DNA from: Capra hircus
Lineage: Eukaryota > Chordata > Mammalia > Artiodactyla > Bovidae
Reading direction: 5' to 3'
NCBI RefSeq assembly: GCF_001704415.2
Contig: NC_030824.1
Span: forward strand, 31,367,022 to 31,431,021
Length of the DNA: 64,000 bases
Of the stretch, positions 63,382 to 64,000 are shown piece after piece (the stretch's first letter is position 1; the number at the start of each line of letters is the position of its first letter). A program made the translations under genes and the position numbers. Below the pieces are notes generated by a model, which saw only the letters and a program-made list of their open reading frames with translations, did no database searches and had not been told where the DNA came from.

Positions 63382-64000
63382 GGTGCGGGCTTCTCTGGAC
63401 CCGAGTCAACCGCCCAAAGGAGAGCACAAGAAGACGCCCCCTAGCGTCGGAGCCTTGGAACTCACACTCTGAGGATGGTGGACCAGTTTGCCTCCTTTCC
63501 TGCCTTAAAAGCAGCATGGGGCTCCTGACCCCTCTTCCCGTCCCCTTTGCATGTGAAATACTGTGAAGAAACCGCCCTGGCACTTTTCCGACTTCGTTGC
63601 TTGAATGCACAGCGCAGCAGTCTCCGAGCTCCCCGTCGCTGCCTGCCACGTAACACAGCATCATTCCAGATTCCAAGGTCATCACCACCGATGATTCACC
63701 CTGGCTGCACTTATCCACGCCGGGAAGGATTTTTTAAAAATCTCCCTTTTAGATTTCAATCCAGTCCTAGCACTTGGTTTCATTGGAATCATGAGAAAAG
63801 TCAGCCACGGAACTACTTGGGGCCTTTAACCCACCAAGGAAAACAAAAACGAAATCCTTTGAGTACAGTGCTCGTCCGCTTGTTTACAATGTCTTTTTTT
63901 TTTTTTTTCCTTTTTAATGAGTTTAAAGATTGTCTTCAGAGAGTAAATGTTATATCCATTTAATGATTACAGTATTATTTTGAACCTTTAAGTAGGGTTG
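63382..64000 (+). other. RAPGEF2: RAPGEF2 3' UTR (partial)
   Basis: Non-coding sequence after the stop, running off the window. Contains a T run at about 63893-63908. I see no AATAAA or ATTAAA before 64000, so the polyadenylation site lies beyond. Confidence 0.88.

Larger units (their letters stand above)
62359..63355 (+). other. RAPGEF2: Intron 22 (997 bp)
   Basis: The reading frame stays open for 36 codons past the donor to a TGA/TAG-type stop at about 62466. Contains a 5'-truncated Bov-tA at 62939. Ends TCGTTTTAGCAG. Confidence 0.88.

Noticed and set aside
62049..62496. Several overlapping 140-150 codon frames on both strands
   Set aside because: All but the exon 22 frame are by-products of very high GC content.
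1..64000. CRISPR array, operon, prophage or bacterial system
   Set aside because: The sequence is vertebrate: spliced gene, ruminant SINEs and LINEs throughout. No spaced direct repeats of CRISPR type and no prokaryotic gene organisation.

Overview
The window is one stretch of a ruminant (pecoran, most likely bovid) nuclear genome. It carries many Bov-tA and Bov-A2 SINEs, BovB (RTE) LINE 3' ends, cetartiodactyl CHR-type SINEs and artiodactyl L1 3' ends. Bov-tA and Bov-A2 are ruminant-specific, which fixes the clade; nothing seen decides the species.

The whole window lies inside one plus-strand gene, RAPGEF2 (PDZ-GEF1 / RA-GEF-1 / nRapGEP / CNrasGEF), a guanine nucleotide exchange factor for Rap1/Rap2. 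I could place 23 consecutive coding exons (10020 to 63381) whose reading frame joins without a break into 1465 residues plus a TGA stop. Order: Ser-rich and acidic N-terminal segment (exons 1-2), cyclic-nucleotide-binding-like domain (3-5), Ras-GEF N-terminal/REM domain (6-8), PDZ domain (8-9), linker (10-11), Ras-association domain (12), CDC25 catalytic domain (13-16), then a long disordered tail with an SPRK site, a DSGRGS beta-TrCP-type degron, two PPxY motifs and a C-terminal SAV PDZ ligand (17-23). The first coding exon(s) and promoter are upstream of the window. The 3' UTR begins at 63382 and runs off the end. Residue numbers count from the first residue encoded here; human numbering is about +20, rising to about +23 after exon 18 (from memory of the human protein).

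Layout: 1-10.0 kb intron; 10.0-26.1 kb four exons separated by large introns; 26.1-33.4 kb a 7.3-kb intron with BovB copies on both strands; 33.4-37.8 kb a compact cluster of six exons; 37.8-43.0 kb an L1-rich intron; 43.0-50.6 kb RA and CDC25 exons, including a 24-nt microexon; 50.6-64.0 kb tail exons, increasingly GC-rich.

No second gene, RNA gene or new system is convincingly supported. The points most worth a second look are the 24-nt microexon, NAGNAG acceptors at both of the last two exons, a perfect 20-bp palindrome in intron 13, a coding-like segment just upstream of exon 19, a weak donor with open read-through at exon 22, an inverted BovB pair, two inverted L1 insertions, and strong divergence of the GC-rich C-terminal exons.
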